From positions 1 to 64,000 of the forward strand of contig JAEXCN010000062.1 in NCBI GenBank assembly GCA_023402175.1: a stretch of DNA of 64,000 nucleotides. The letters are read 5' to 3'. Origin of the DNA: Pseudomonadota bacterium (lineage in GTDB: Bacteria > Myxococcota_A > Polyangia > Polyangiales > Polyangiaceae). Of this stretch, positions 1-8,062 are shown piece after piece. Position numbers and translations under genes: made by a program. Below the pieces are notes generated by a model. The model ran no database searches, was not told the origin of the DNA, and was given only the letters and a program-made list of their open reading frames with translations. The stretch's first letter is position 1. Each line of letters starts with the position of its first letter.

Positions 1-639
1 CGCCTCGGCCGGCGGGCTCGTCGCCTCGGCCGGCGGGCGCGTCCCCTCGGCTGGCGGGGGCGTGCCCTCGGCCGCCGGCCGCTCCTCCGCCGAAGCGAGC
101 TGCTCGAACCGCGCGTCGAGCCGTACCGTCAGCCGGAGCTGCTCCGCCGTGACCTCCACCGACGAGTCAGCAACCGTGAGCGCGAACGCGCGAATGGGAA
201 CGACCCTCGTCGAGAAGGCCCAACGGTGGGAGAGGGCGCGTGCGAGGTCCCACGCGAGCTTTTTGCCGTGCTGCGCGAGACCCTTTTTGAGCCCCTCGAC
301 GACCCTGTCGTCGACGAACCCGGGAACGCGCTTCAGGTCGACGTTCTCGAGCACGGGCTCGAACGCGAGGACCTGCGAGCCTCCGCGCGTGGCGATCCGC
401 GGTGCGACCAGGACCTGCCAAGACTGAAGCGTAATCGGAATGCCAACCCCGCCGACGTCCCACGAGATCCGCGCGGCGCCGCGGATCCGGAGCCCTCGCT
501 CCGGTACGAGCTCGATCGCGTGCGGGCGCATCACGGTCATGGACCGGCCCCGCTGCGCGTCGATTACCACCTGCAGCGGCGTGATCGACTCGACGAGCAG
601 CGCGAGCTCGTCCCTGGTCACTACGGCGGAGAGCAACAT
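1..639 (-). CDS. Gas-vesicle-locus protein X1 (unknown; 3' end outside window)
   Basis: The gene runs off the left edge, so only its first 213 codons are visible. The ATG at 637-639 is chosen because the protein then begins MLLSAVV and aligns from its first residue with the protein at 13348-14085 (MLLATAI). The two share blocks such as ESITP, ISWD/VSWD, the VPG(F/L)VD segment and KLAWD/RLAWD. The visible domain is rich in beta strands, has no membrane segment or signal peptide, and ends in a Pro/Ala/Glu-rich repeat tail. I recognise no family; the fold has the look of a small lipid-binding (TULIP-like) domain, but that is a guess. It is last in the leftward gvp operon, about 200 bases after the gvpS-like gene. 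An in-frame TAG near 785 limits upstream extension. Confidence 0.72.
   Translation of the reverse strand, partial: MLLSAVVTRDELALLVESITPLQVVIDAQRGRSMTVMRPHAIELVPERGLRIRGAARISWDVGGVGIPITLQSWQVLVAPRIATRGGSQVLAFEPVLENVDLKRVPGFVDDRVVEGLKKGLAQHGKKLAWDLARALSHRWAFSTRVVPIRAFALTVADSSVEVTAEQLRLTVRLDARFEQLASAEERPAAEGTPPPAEGTRPPAEATSPPAEA
4..66 (-). repeat. 21-bp tandem repeat coding a Pro/Ala/Glu tail
   Basis: Three adjacent 21-base units (4-24, 25-45, 46-66) encode the 7-residue units GTPPPAE, GTRPPAE and ATSPPAE, read on the minus strand. The array touches the window edge and may continue beyond it. It forms the C-terminal low-complexity tail of protein X1. Confidence 0.8.
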
Positions 640-839
640 CGTATCGAGCTTGGCCTCCAGCCCGGTCAGACCGCGGGAACGCGACGGCGGAAGACGACGA
701 CATGCCCGGGTGGCGGTTGTGGCGAGCTGCGAGGTCCGTGCCTGCGACGAGCCGCCGTGAGTCTCGCGGTGTGGCGCGGCGCCCTAACCCATGGAGGAGC
801 CCCATGTGGGGCGGACCGCGACGGAACCCACGCAGGTCG

Positions 840-1067
840 TCACCGCTTCAACGACACGCTCGCGCCCTCGAGCGCACCCTTCTGCGCGCTCACCTTGAGG
901 GATCCGGTGGAACCTACGACGAGGTTGAGCTGCAGGCGGACGAGGTCGATGTCGGCCACCGAGATCACGATGTCGCCCGCGACGACCGCGCCCTTGCCGA
1001 GCACGCGGTCGAGCGCCTCGACGAGCGAGACCTTCCGGTGGTCGTCACGCAGCAAGGGACCGCTCAC
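840..1067 (-). CDS. gvpS: Gas vesicle protein, GvpA-fold minor shell component (GvpS-like)
   Basis: A 75-residue protein of the GvpA/J/S/M family. The visible core is VSLVEALDRVLGKGAVVAGD followed by an IVISVADIDLV strand pair. The IDLVRLQL segment resembles GvpS more than structural GvpA, and the DKGIVIDAW signature of GvpA is absent. The start is a GTG at 1065-1067 with a well-placed AAGGAG; it overlaps or abuts the stop of the upstream ATPase gene (1069), so translation is probably coupled. In known gvp clusters such GvpA paralogues are minor components needed for nucleation or shape. The distinction from GvpM is not secure. Confidence 0.82.
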   Translation of the reverse strand: MSGPLLRDDHRKVSLVEALDRVLGKGAVVAGDIVISVADIDLVRLQLNLVVGSTGSLKVSAQKGALEGASVSLKR

Positions 1068-1068
1068 C

Positions 1069-3033
1069 TCATGCTCCTTCCGCGTAAAGCGCCGCGCCGA
1101 GCTCGGTGAGGCGCTCGAGCCCTCGCGGCTCGTCCTGCCTGCCCACCGCGATCTGCCGCATGTTGGGCAGCATCTCGCAGAGCCTCTCTCGCACGTGTTC
1201 TTCCTCGCGGCGCCTGGCGCTGCACGAGGCACACGCGCTCGCCGGAGTGACCATGTTGACGAACAGGAGCGGCGCATCGACCCCGAGCCTGCGGCAACTC
1301 GCTAGAAGGTCTTCAGTCTCGGCCAGGGCCATCGCGGTGGGTATGGTGACCACGTAGAGAGCGGCCGAGGCGGGGTCGGCGAGCAGCCGGCGGAAGCGGC
1401 GCAGCTCCTTCGAGATCGCGACGAGGCGGTCGGCCACGCGCGGTATCCCGAGCACGGACCTGTATTTCAAGAAGATTTCAAAGAACGCCTTCAGCCAGCG
1501 ATCAACGAGCTCGGGCATCTCGAGCAGGCGGACCAGGTGGCCGGTCGGCGCCGTATCGAAAATGAAGAGATCGACCTCCTGCTCGGACATGACGGCCATG
1601 GCGCGGGTCAATGCCATGATCTCGTCGAGCCCGGGAGGAGACAGGTCGAGCAGGCGTTCCATCACCTGGCGGTCGAACACGAGGTCGAGGCTCCGCAGCG
1701 CCGACGAGAGGAACTCGTCCAGCTCGGTGGCGTACTGGCGTTTGAGCGCCTCGAGCTCGGCTTCCGCATCGATCTCGAACGCCGTGAGGCCCGGCACCAC
1801 CGCCTTCGGCTCGGCGCCGACGCACGCATCGAGGCAGTCGCCGATGGAGTGCGCGGGGTCGGTCGAGGCGAGCAGCGTTCTCTGCTGCGGTCGGGCGCGC
1901 GCGAGGTGGAGCGCTGTCGCGCAGGCGAATGTCGTCTTGCCGACGCCTCCCTTCCCGGCGAAGAACAGCATCCGGAGCCCTGGGGGCGGGAGCGGCGCTC
2001 TCCCCTCGACGTGCGGCCGGGCGGGAGCTGCGATGCCCGATGGCGGCGGGGACTCTGCCTCGAGGTCCAGGACCCGCGCCCCATCCCAGAACGTCCCGAG
2101 GCCGTGGGCCCCGCGCACCTCCTCCGGGTACCATGGCACACCCCAGAACGACCGGCTCGCGAGGCGGGCTGGGAGCCGCGCTAGCGCCCTCCGCTGCTCG
2201 GCGGCCATCGCGTCACACACGGGGCACCCGCTCCGCGAGGCGAGCCTGTTGACCACGACCTCGCCGGACGCGATGCCGAGCCGATCGAGCTCGTCGAGGA
2301 GCCTCTCGGACTCGCGGACGCTCAGCGCTTCAGCGAGCAACGTGAGCACGAATCGGCACCGCACGCGGTCCGTGAGGAGTCCGTTGGTCGAGGACACGGT
2401 GCCGCGAAGCTCGTCGATGAAGCGGTCGAGGTCGTCGGGCTGGTAGGCGCCGCGGAAGACCTGGCTCATGTAGCGGTGCTTCGCGAGGAGGCTGTCGAGC
2501 GCGTCGATCCAGCGGGTCAGGAGCTCGGGCATGGCCACGAGGCGCAGCGTGTGCCCGGTCGGCGCCGTATCGACCACGATCCGGTCCTCCGGGCTCGTCT
2601 CGATGCGTCTGGCGAGCTCGAAGAACGCGAATAGCTCATCCATCCCCGGCAGCGACAGGTCGAGGAGGCTGCGGATGTCTTCCTCGTCGAGGAACGTGCC
2701 TCTGGACGCTAGCTCGCGGAGCTTCGGGCCGTGGGCGCGGCGGAACGCTTCCATGTGCTCCTCTGCATCGAGCTCCACGACTTCGAGGTTCGGAGGCGAG
2801 GGGAGCCCGCCGAGGCTGTCCACGAGCGAGTGAGCGGGGTCGGTGGAGACGAGAACCAGCTTCCGATTCGCGTCGAGATGCGCGAGCCGCAGCGCGGTCG
2901 CCACCGCGCACGTCGTCTTCCCGACACCGCCCTTGCCTCCGAAGAGGATGAGCCGGAGCTCCGAAGCGTGGAGGAAGTCCGGGCCAGAGCGGATGACGCC
3001 GTCGGCGTGTCCGTGGAGGACCACTCCGCTCAT
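1069..3033 (-). CDS. Tandem ArsA/Get3-like ATPase in the gvp operon
   Basis: A 654-residue protein made of two homologous P-loop halves of the anion-transporting ATPase (ArsA/Get3/TRC40) family. Deviant Walker A motifs GKGGVGKTT occur near residues 33-41 and 355-363, each followed by switch motifs with DPAHS and later DTAPTGH. Each half also carries a CxxC pair (CPVC at about 270-273, CASC at about 601-604) like the zinc motif of Get3. By family, such proteins bind and target hydrophobic proteins or, as ArsA, drive arsenite efflux. Nothing nearby is an arsenic gene. The ATG overlaps the gvpG stop by four bases (3030-3033), which places it in the gvp operon. A role as chaperone for the very hydrophobic GvpA subunits is my inference. 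Confidence 0.88.
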   Translation of the reverse strand: MSGVVLHGHADGVIRSGPDFLHASELRLILFGGKGGVGKTTCAVATALRLAHLDANRKLVLVSTDPAHSLVDSLGGLPSPPNLEVVELDAEEHMEAFRRAHGPKLRELASRGTFLDEEDIRSLLDLSLPGMDELFAFFELARRIETSPEDRIVVDTAPTGHTLRLVAMPELLTRWIDALDSLLAKHRYMSQVFRGAYQPDDLDRFIDELRGTVSSTNGLLTDRVRCRFVLTLLAEALSVRESERLLDELDRLGIASGEVVVNRLASRSGCPVCDAMAAEQRRALARLPARLASRSFWGVPWYPEEVRGAHGLGTFWDGARVLDLEAESPPPSGIAAPARPHVEGRAPLPPPGLRMLFFAGKGGVGKTTFACATALHLARARPQQRTLLASTDPAHSIGDCLDACVGAEPKAVVPGLTAFEIDAEAELEALKRQYATELDEFLSSALRSLDLVFDRQVMERLLDLSPPGLDEIMALTRAMAVMSEQEVDLFIFDTAPTGHLVRLLEMPELVDRWLKAFFEIFLKYRSVLGIPRVADRLVAISKELRRFRRLLADPASAALYVVTIPTAMALAETEDLLASCRRLGVDAPLLFVNMVTPASACASCSARRREEEHVRERLCEMLPNMRQIAVGRQDEPRGLERLTELGAALYAEGA

Positions 3034-3350
3034 TTGATTTGGGCTCCGCCGCTGCGCTCCTCTTCGGTCTCGGCCTCACCGCCCGGCTCGCCCTCCTCGC
3101 GCTCTTCACCCGGACCGCCCTCGAGCAGCTTGTTCAAGCGATCTAGCTCGTCGAGCAAGTCGTGCTCACGAGCGTCGAAGTCCTGCTCCGTAATCCGTCC
3201 GGTGTCGAGCAGCATATACAGCTCGCTCAGGTCCCCGGTGATGCGCTCGCGGCGGCTCTCGAGCTCGGCCTTGGTGGTCTCCTCGATCTTCTTGAAGACC
3301 CAAAGCAGCCCCTTGAAGGGAGCGGCGATGATGTCATCCAAGATCAGCAT
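3030..3350 (-). CDS. gvpG: Gas vesicle protein GvpG
   Basis: A 106-residue protein with the typical GvpG pattern: an N-terminal LLWVFKKIEE segment, then a charged helical region with LYMLLDTGRI and EFDARE-like spacing, and an acidic C-terminal tail. GvpG is a small accessory protein that binds GvpF/L during assembly. The start ATG at 3348-3350 gives the expected MLILDDI beginning; longer reading frames upstream add only arginine-rich sequence out of character. It overlaps the gvpF/L gene by 17 bases and the ATPase gene by four bases, so it is tightly coupled to both. Confidence 0.9.
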   Translation of the reverse strand: MLILDDIIAAPFKGLLWVFKKIEETTKAELESRRERITGDLSELYMLLDTGRITEQDFDAREHDLLDELDRLNKLLEGGPGEEREEGEPGGEAETEEERSGGAQIK

Positions 3351-4146
3351 CCGGCACCTTGATGTGAAGGAGCGCGAAATCGAACGGTGGGAATGGACCG
3401 GCGTATTCGAGCGCGAAGTGATCGTCGAAGCCCTTGCCTGCCTCTTGGACCATCGACTCGAGCCCGCCGACGGAGCTCTTGTCGACCAGACACGCGAGGC
3501 GCGCCAGCTCATTGTCCTTGCGGCAAGGTAGGTGCTTTACGTCACGGACGTGACCGGCGAGCGCCTCTTCGATCTGGCGTCCGTAGGCTTCGCGCATATC
3601 GGTCAGGGCGGTCTCGACGGCCTTCCCGAAATCGATCTTGTCCTCGCGCGTCGCGGTGCTCTCGGGCCCGAACAGCTGGTCGCGTTGCTGCACCAGCTCG
3701 GGGTGCTGGGCGAGCAGATGCTCGAACATGCTGGGGCTCTCGGCCGTGTACGTGAGACGGACGGTCACCTCGGTCTCGCCGCGAACGTGCTGAATCTGGT
3801 CGATCAGTTCCTGGTGGTGGGTCGCGAGTAGCTTCTTTACGCCCTCGACGCCGTCGGCGACGGTGCCGAACGAGAACGGCAAGACCGCGGGGCTCGTGTC
3901 GAGCAAGCGGCTCAGCACCGCCTGGTGCGCCGCCAGGTTCTTGCGTTCGGGCCGAAGCTCCTTCTGGACCGGCAGGTCGCTGACCACCACCTTGAGGCTG
4001 TTCTCGTCGATGGTGTAGACGTGATGCTTTTCGATGCCGTCGCCGAGGTCCACGGCAGGGGCCTCTGGGACGATGGCATAGAGGTAGACACCGGTGGCGG
4101 GCTCCTCCGACTCTGGTCGTGCGCCTTCGGATTGAATGTTGCTCAT
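3334..4146 (-). CDS. gvpF: Gas vesicle protein GvpF/GvpL (copy 1)
   Basis: A 270-residue protein of the GvpL/GvpF family. The family landmarks are GVYLYAIV near residue 19, LPFSFGTV near 90, and the C-terminal GPFPPFDFA, the analogue of the GPWPPYSF signature. GvpF is cytosolic and gas-facing in known systems and interacts with GvpA and the other accessory proteins during vesicle initiation. The gene sits 15 bases downstream of gvpA1 and overlaps gvpG. Two further members of the family occur at 8049-8867 and 10275-11069. Confidence 0.93.
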   Translation of the reverse strand: MSNIQSEGARPESEEPATGVYLYAIVPEAPAVDLGDGIEKHHVYTIDENSLKVVVSDLPVQKELRPERKNLAAHQAVLSRLLDTSPAVLPFSFGTVADGVEGVKKLLATHHQELIDQIQHVRGETEVTVRLTYTAESPSMFEHLLAQHPELVQQRDQLFGPESTATREDKIDFGKAVETALTDMREAYGRQIEEALAGHVRDVKHLPCRKDNELARLACLVDKSSVGGLESMVQEAGKGFDDHFALEYAGPFPPFDFALLHIKVPDADLG

Positions 4147-4161
4147 TGGTGGCGACCTTTC

Positions 4162-4392
4162 TCATGCGGGACTCGGCATGGCCGCGGTCGCGGTCTGAGC
4201 CACGGCATCGGCGTACCTGAGGTACGTGTCGACGGACGCGATGACGACGCGCGCCTGGACGCCGACAATTTCGATCCCCACCAGCGAGACCTTCACCCAG
4301 GCATCGATGACGATGCCTTTGTCCAGAATGAGGTCGACGACCTCCGCGAGGCCTCCGCCGGATGGACCGCCCTGTCTCTGCACTTGTGCCAC
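4162..4392 (-). CDS. gvpA: Gas vesicle structural protein GvpA (copy 1)
   Basis: A 76-residue main shell protein. It has the invariant block DKGIVIDAWVKVSLVGIEI and the following VDTYLRYADAV helix that define GvpA. The start codon is GTG at 4390-4392 with a strong GGGAGG five bases upstream. It is the first gene of the leftward operon and is preceded by a 265-base divergent spacer shared with gvpK. The N-terminus MAQVQRQGGPSGGG is identical in gvpA2 (8880-9119), so the two are recent duplicates. GvpA polymerises into the ribs of the gas-filled shell. Confidence 0.96.
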   Translation of the reverse strand: MAQVQRQGGPSGGGLAEVVDLILDKGIVIDAWVKVSLVGIEIVGVQARVVIASVDTYLRYADAVAQTATAAMPSPA

Positions 4393-4424
4393 AGTGACCT
4401 CCCTGCTGCCCGCGGGGGTTGCGT

Positions 4425-4500
4425 GCGGTTATTTGGGCTCGCGTACCAACATGGGGATAGCCAACTTGCCGCGCAAGGGGGGCGGCACAAGCTGTGCAAA
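4425..4500 (-). promoter_or_regulatory. Conserved gvpA upstream element with CTTGC-N3-GCAAG palindrome
   Basis: About 70 bases upstream of the gvpA1 start lies a segment also found, nearly unchanged, upstream of gvpA2 (about 9150-9220). Shared parts are GGCTCGCGT, CAACATGGGGATA and a 13-base palindrome (4465-4477 here), in the same order and at similar distances from the start codon (73 versus 70 bases). I read it as the gvpA promoter/operator. I could not assign a sigma factor: the spacing does not fit a clear -35/-10 or -24/-12 pair. Confidence 0.6.
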
Positions 4501-4657
4501 GCGGCCGGACGTTACGCAGATGATGTCCGCACGCGAGTTGGACGAGCTCCTCTCGTCGGCGCTGCGGAGCCTCGACGGGTGACGACCTGCATGGGGCCGG
4601 GTTTGCTGCCTCGAGCCGTCGCATTGGTCTTGTAGTTGCAGCCAAAACTCCAATGCA

Positions 4658-5029
4658 ATGAGCCAGGTTGAAAGCGACCACGGGCGAAGCGCACACGACG
4701 CTGTCCCGAAGGTCCGGATCGAGAACATCGAGGTGCGAAAGGAGCGTGCCCCGCCGGACGACGCCGCGAGCGCGCCCGGGCTCGACGCGCAGCACGCCGC
4801 TGACGGCCTAGCGCGTCTGCTGCTGACGCTCATGAAGGCGCTCCACGAGCTGCTCGAGCGGCAGGCGATCCGCCGGATGGAGGAAGGGGAGCTGACGGAC
4901 CTGCAGGTGGAGAGACTCGGCACCGCGCTCATGCGCCAAGCGGAGGAGATCGAACGGCTCCGCAAGGAGTTCGGCCTCACGGACGAGGACCTCAATCTGG
5001 ATCTCGGGCCCCTCGGCCAGCTCCGCTGA
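4658..5029 (+). CDS. gvpK: Gas vesicle protein GvpK
   Basis: A 123-residue protein with the GvpK core LARLLLTLMKALHELLERQA, then the VERLGTALM helix and the near-invariant ending LTDEDLNLDLGPLG. GvpK is an accessory protein of gas vesicle assembly found in almost all gvp clusters. It opens the rightward operon, divergent from gvpA1. Two ATG codons lie close together (4653 and 4658), only the latter in frame; no strong Shine-Dalgarno sequence is visible, so the start is moderately certain. Confidence 0.93.
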   Translation: MSQVESDHGRSAHDAVPKVRIENIEVRKERAPPDDAASAPGLDAQHAADGLARLLLTLMKALHELLERQAIRRMEEGELTDLQVERLGTALMRQAEEIERLRKEFGLTDEDLNLDLGPLGQLR

Positions 5030-5049
5030 GCAGGAAAGGACCTTGCGAT

Positions 5050-5328
5050 ATGGCCGTCCAGCAGCAGGCTCTCGCACGAACGGACTCGGTCTCACTCGCG
5101 GACGTCCTCGAGCGTGTGCTCGACAAGGGGATCGTGATCGCTGGCGACATCAAGCTCTTCATCGGCCAGGTGGAGCTCTTGAGCCTGCAGATCCGGCTGG
5201 TCGTCTGTTCGATCGACAAGGCCAAGGAGATGGGAATGGATTGGTGGACGGGTCACCCCGCCTTCGGTCCCTACAAAGAGCCGCAGCCTGGCGCGCCGGA
5301 GAAGCCGCCACCGAAAGAGAGGGCCTGA
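5050..5328 (+). CDS. gvpJ: Gas vesicle protein GvpJ
   Basis: A 92-residue GvpA paralogue. VLERVLDKGIVIAGDIKLFI is followed by VELLSLQIRLVV and the diagnostic GvpJ ending SIDKAKEMGMDWW. The short Pro-rich C-terminal tail is an extension. GvpJ is a minor shell or tip protein needed for vesicle shape in characterised systems. It lies 20 bases after gvpK and 20 bases before the Hsp20 gene, in one rightward transcription unit. Confidence 0.93.
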   Translation: MAVQQQALARTDSVSLADVLERVLDKGIVIAGDIKLFIGQVELLSLQIRLVVCSIDKAKEMGMDWWTGHPAFGPYKEPQPGAPEKPPPKERA

Positions 5329-5348
5329 GCGCCCAGCGCGGAGGAGCC

Positions 5349-5909
5349 ATGGTGAAGGACAAGGACGTCGACGAAGCGACTGGGCCGAAGAAGGGCTTGG
5401 GCGGTGTGATGGTTGGTCTCGCCAACTTGTTGGAGAAGCTCAATCAAGTGGCCGAGCAAGGAGGCGAGATAGCCCGGACCTTCGAGATCGAGCGCGGCAA
5501 CGCGGCGCGCGGAGACAAGCCGCTGAAGGGTGTCGTCGGGTTCACCATCCGCACCATGGGCGAAGGCGACGAATCGGTGAAAGTCGAGCCATTCGGCAAT
5601 GTCCGGCGCAACGAGGCTACGGGCGAGTCCGTCGTCGACGAGGTGCGCGAGCCCCTGGTCGACGTTTTCGACGAGGACCAGCGCCTATTGATCGTCGCCG
5701 AGATGCCCGGCGTCGAGTCGAACGACGTCCGGCTGGATCTCGAGGAGGGGACGCTCACGATCTCGGCGGAGCGTGGCGAGCTACGCTATCGAAAGAAGCT
5801 TGCCGTTCCGCCGGGCCTGTCGCGCGACAAGCTGACGCTCGCCGTCAAGAACGGGATCGTGCAGATCGAGGCGCCGAGGGCCGCGGGCGGAGGGAAGGCG
5901 GGGCCATGA
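5349..5909 (+). CDS. Small heat-shock protein (Hsp20/alpha-crystallin), GvpH-like
   Basis: A 186-residue protein. Residues 1-95 are a charged N-terminal part with VMVGLANLLEKLNQVAE; residues about 98-180 are an alpha-crystallin domain with DVFDEDQRLLIVAEMPGVES, LTISAERG and IVQIEAP strands. Hsp20 proteins hold unfolded clients. Haloarchaeal and some bacterial gvp clusters carry an Hsp20-type GvpH, which supports a chaperone role for gas vesicle proteins here. ATG at 5349 has GGAG three bases upstream; the gene ends with a four-base overlap into the AAA ATPase gene. Confidence 0.87.
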   Translation: MVKDKDVDEATGPKKGLGGVMVGLANLLEKLNQVAEQGGEIARTFEIERGNAARGDKPLKGVVGFTIRTMGEGDESVKVEPFGNVRRNEATGESVVDEVREPLVDVFDEDQRLLIVAEMPGVESNDVRLDLEEGTLTISAERGELRYRKKLAVPPGLSRDKLTLAVKNGIVQIEAPRAAGGGKAGP

Positions 5910-8062
5910 CGGATGAGCCGGTCCGACTCCGCGTCACCGAGGCGCTGTCCAAGGACATGGGCCATGGATTCGCGCGCGTCGGCCCGGAAGACCTGGCAAG
6001 GCTGGGGCTCGGGGTCGGCGACACCATCGAGGTCGAGGGCAAGCGGACCACGATGTGCCGGGTCATGCTGGCGTACGGGGACGTGCGCGGGCAGTCCCGC
6101 GTGCAGCTCGACGGGATCAGCCGGGACAACGCGCGCGTAGGCCTCGACGACTACGTGACGCTGCGGAGGCGACGGTGCGCGCACGCGGAGCAGATCACGC
6201 TCACGCCCATCAACTTCCGGCCGTCTGGGCGGGACATCCGGTACGTGGCGGCCCTCCTCGACGGGCTGCCACTCGTCGAGGGCGACCGGGTACGAGTGGC
6301 TCTCTTCGGGAGCCGCACGGCGCTCTTCAAGGTGAAGAAGACCAGCCCGGCGGAGCCAGTGATCGTGCACGCCTCGACGTTCCTCAACATCGGCGAGCCG
6401 GAGGAGGAGCAGGAGACGCGCGCGCTCTCGTACGAGGACATCGGCGGATTGAAGCCTCAGCTCCAGCGCATCCGCGAGATGATCGAGCTCCCGCTGCGCT
6501 TTCCGGAGGTCTTCGATCGGCTGGGCATCGAGGCGCCGAAGGGCGTGCTCCTTCACGGCCCGCCCGGGACTGGCAAGACGCTCATCGCCCGCACGATCGC
6601 GCACGAAACGGACGCCCGATTCTTCAGCATCAGCGGGCCAGAGGTGATTCACAAGTTCTACGGCGAGAGCGAGGCGCACCTCCGAAAAGTCTTCGACGAG
6701 GCCAGCAAGAAGGCCCCGAGCATCATCTTCCTCGACGAGATCGATTCCATCGCCCCCCCCCGCGAGCGCGTCGTCGGAGACGTCGAGAAGCGGGTCGTGG
6801 CGCAGCTCCTCGGGCTCATGGATGGGTTGAAGCGGCGCGAGAACGTAATTGTCATCGCCGCTACGAACATCCCCAACGCCCTCGATCCTGCCCTCCGCCG
6901 TCCGGGGAGGTTCGACCGCGAGATCGCGATACCGATCCCCGACGTCAATGGTCGCCTCCAGATCCTGGAGATTCACAGCCGCGGGATGCCGCTCGGCCCT
7001 GGCGTGGATCTCCCGAAGCTCGCGGAGATCACGCACGGCTTCGTCGGCGCCGATCTGGAGGCTCTCTGCCGGGAGGCGGCGATGCGCTGCCTGCGCCGCT
7101 TCCTCCCCGACCTGGACTTCACAAAGCGCAGCGTCCCGCTCGAGCTGCTCTCCCGTCTCGTGGTCCGTCCGGACGATTTCTTGGGTGCCCTGGGGGACGT
7201 CGAGCCATCGGCGATCCGCGAGGTGTTCGTCGAAGTCCCGTCGGTCCGATGGGACGACATCGGAGGGCTCGAGCAGATCAAGCACCGGCTCATCGAAGCC
7301 GTGGAGTGGCCGCTCACGCACACCGACCTCTTCGAGAAGGCGGGCGTCAGGCCGCCCAAGGGCATCCTGCTCACCGGCCCGCCGGGCTGCGGCAAGACGC
7401 TGCTGGCCAAGGCGATCGCGACGGAGAGCGGGGTCAACTTCATCTCGGTCAAGGGGGCGGAGCTCCTGTCGAAGTACGTGGGGGAGTCCGAGCGCGCGGT
7501 GCGCGACGTCTTTCACAAGGCCCGCCAGGCGGCGCCGTGCATCGCGTTCTTCGACGAGATCGACGCGCTGCTTCCGGAGAGGAGCGCCGGCGGGGGTGAG
7601 TCGCACGTCGGCGAGCGCGTCATAAGCCAGTTCCTCACGGAGATGGACGGGATCGAGGAGCTCCATGGTGTGCTGGTGCTCGGCGCGAGCAACCGGCCGG
7701 ACATCATCGACCCCGCCGTTCTGCGCCCGGGGCGCTTCGACGCGATGGTCGAGATTCCAAGGCCCAGCCCAGAGGACCGCCTTCGGATTTACTCGGTTCA
7801 TCTCCGCGGAAAGCCCCTCGCGCCCGACGTCGACGCGCAGGAGCTCGTGCGGGTCCTCGCGGCCGGGTCCGAGGGGATGAGCGGCGCCGAGATTGCACTC
7901 GTGTGCGAGCGAGCGGCGCTCGCCGCGGTACGGCGCGTGATCGAGGAACAGGAGGGCGAGATCGCGATCCGCCTCGAGGAGTTCGAGCGCTCGCTTGCCG
8001 AGGTCGCCGCGAGGGCGAAACCATTCAAGAGCAGAAAGGAGGTCGGTCCTGCAGCCGCCTGA
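5906..8062 (+). CDS. CDC48/VAT-like double AAA+ ATPase
   Basis: A 718-residue ATPase with the full p97/CDC48 layout. An N-domain (about 1-170) begins LRVTEALSKDMG and contains a CDC48 double-psi barrel pattern. AAA module 1 has Walker A GPPGTGKT near 218 and Walker B IIFLDEIDSI. AAA module 2 has GPPGCGKT near 491 and IAFFDEIDAL. Both have arginine-finger RPGRFD motifs. Such enzymes thread and unfold proteins. It overlaps the Hsp20 gene (ATGA) and leads into gvpF/L2, so it is part of the gvp operon. Standard gvp clusters use the MoxR-type AAA protein GvpN, which I do not find here; the CDC48-like protein may fill the ATPase role (inference). Confidence 0.92.
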   Translation: MTDEPVRLRVTEALSKDMGHGFARVGPEDLARLGLGVGDTIEVEGKRTTMCRVMLAYGDVRGQSRVQLDGISRDNARVGLDDYVTLRRRRCAHAEQITLTPINFRPSGRDIRYVAALLDGLPLVEGDRVRVALFGSRTALFKVKKTSPAEPVIVHASTFLNIGEPEEEQETRALSYEDIGGLKPQLQRIREMIELPLRFPEVFDRLGIEAPKGVLLHGPPGTGKTLIARTIAHETDARFFSISGPEVIHKFYGESEAHLRKVFDEASKKAPSIIFLDEIDSIAPPRERVVGDVEKRVVAQLLGLMDGLKRRENVIVIAATNIPNALDPALRRPGRFDREIAIPIPDVNGRLQILEIHSRGMPLGPGVDLPKLAEITHGFVGADLEALCREAAMRCLRRFLPDLDFTKRSVPLELLSRLVVRPDDFLGALGDVEPSAIREVFVEVPSVRWDDIGGLEQIKHRLIEAVEWPLTHTDLFEKAGVRPPKGILLTGPPGCGKTLLAKAIATESGVNFISVKGAELLSKYVGESERAVRDVFHKARQAAPCIAFFDEIDALLPERSAGGGESHVGERVISQFLTEMDGIEELHGVLVLGASNRPDIIDPAVLRPGRFDAMVEIPRPSPEDRLRIYSVHLRGKPLAPDVDAQELVRVLAAGSEGMSGAEIALVCERAALAAVRRVIEEQEGEIAIRLEEFERSLAEVAARAKPFKSRKEVGPAAA

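Noticed and set aside
1069..3033. Arsenite efflux ATPase (arsA) as the gene's role
   Set aside because: No arsB, arsD, arsR or arsC is near, and the gene is locked into the gvp operon by overlaps; family name alone does not justify an arsenic role.
4425..4500. A sigma-54 (-24/-12) promoter upstream of gvpA
   Set aside because: TTGC occurs in both gvpA upstream regions but the upstream GG element is poor and the spacing differs between the two copies.
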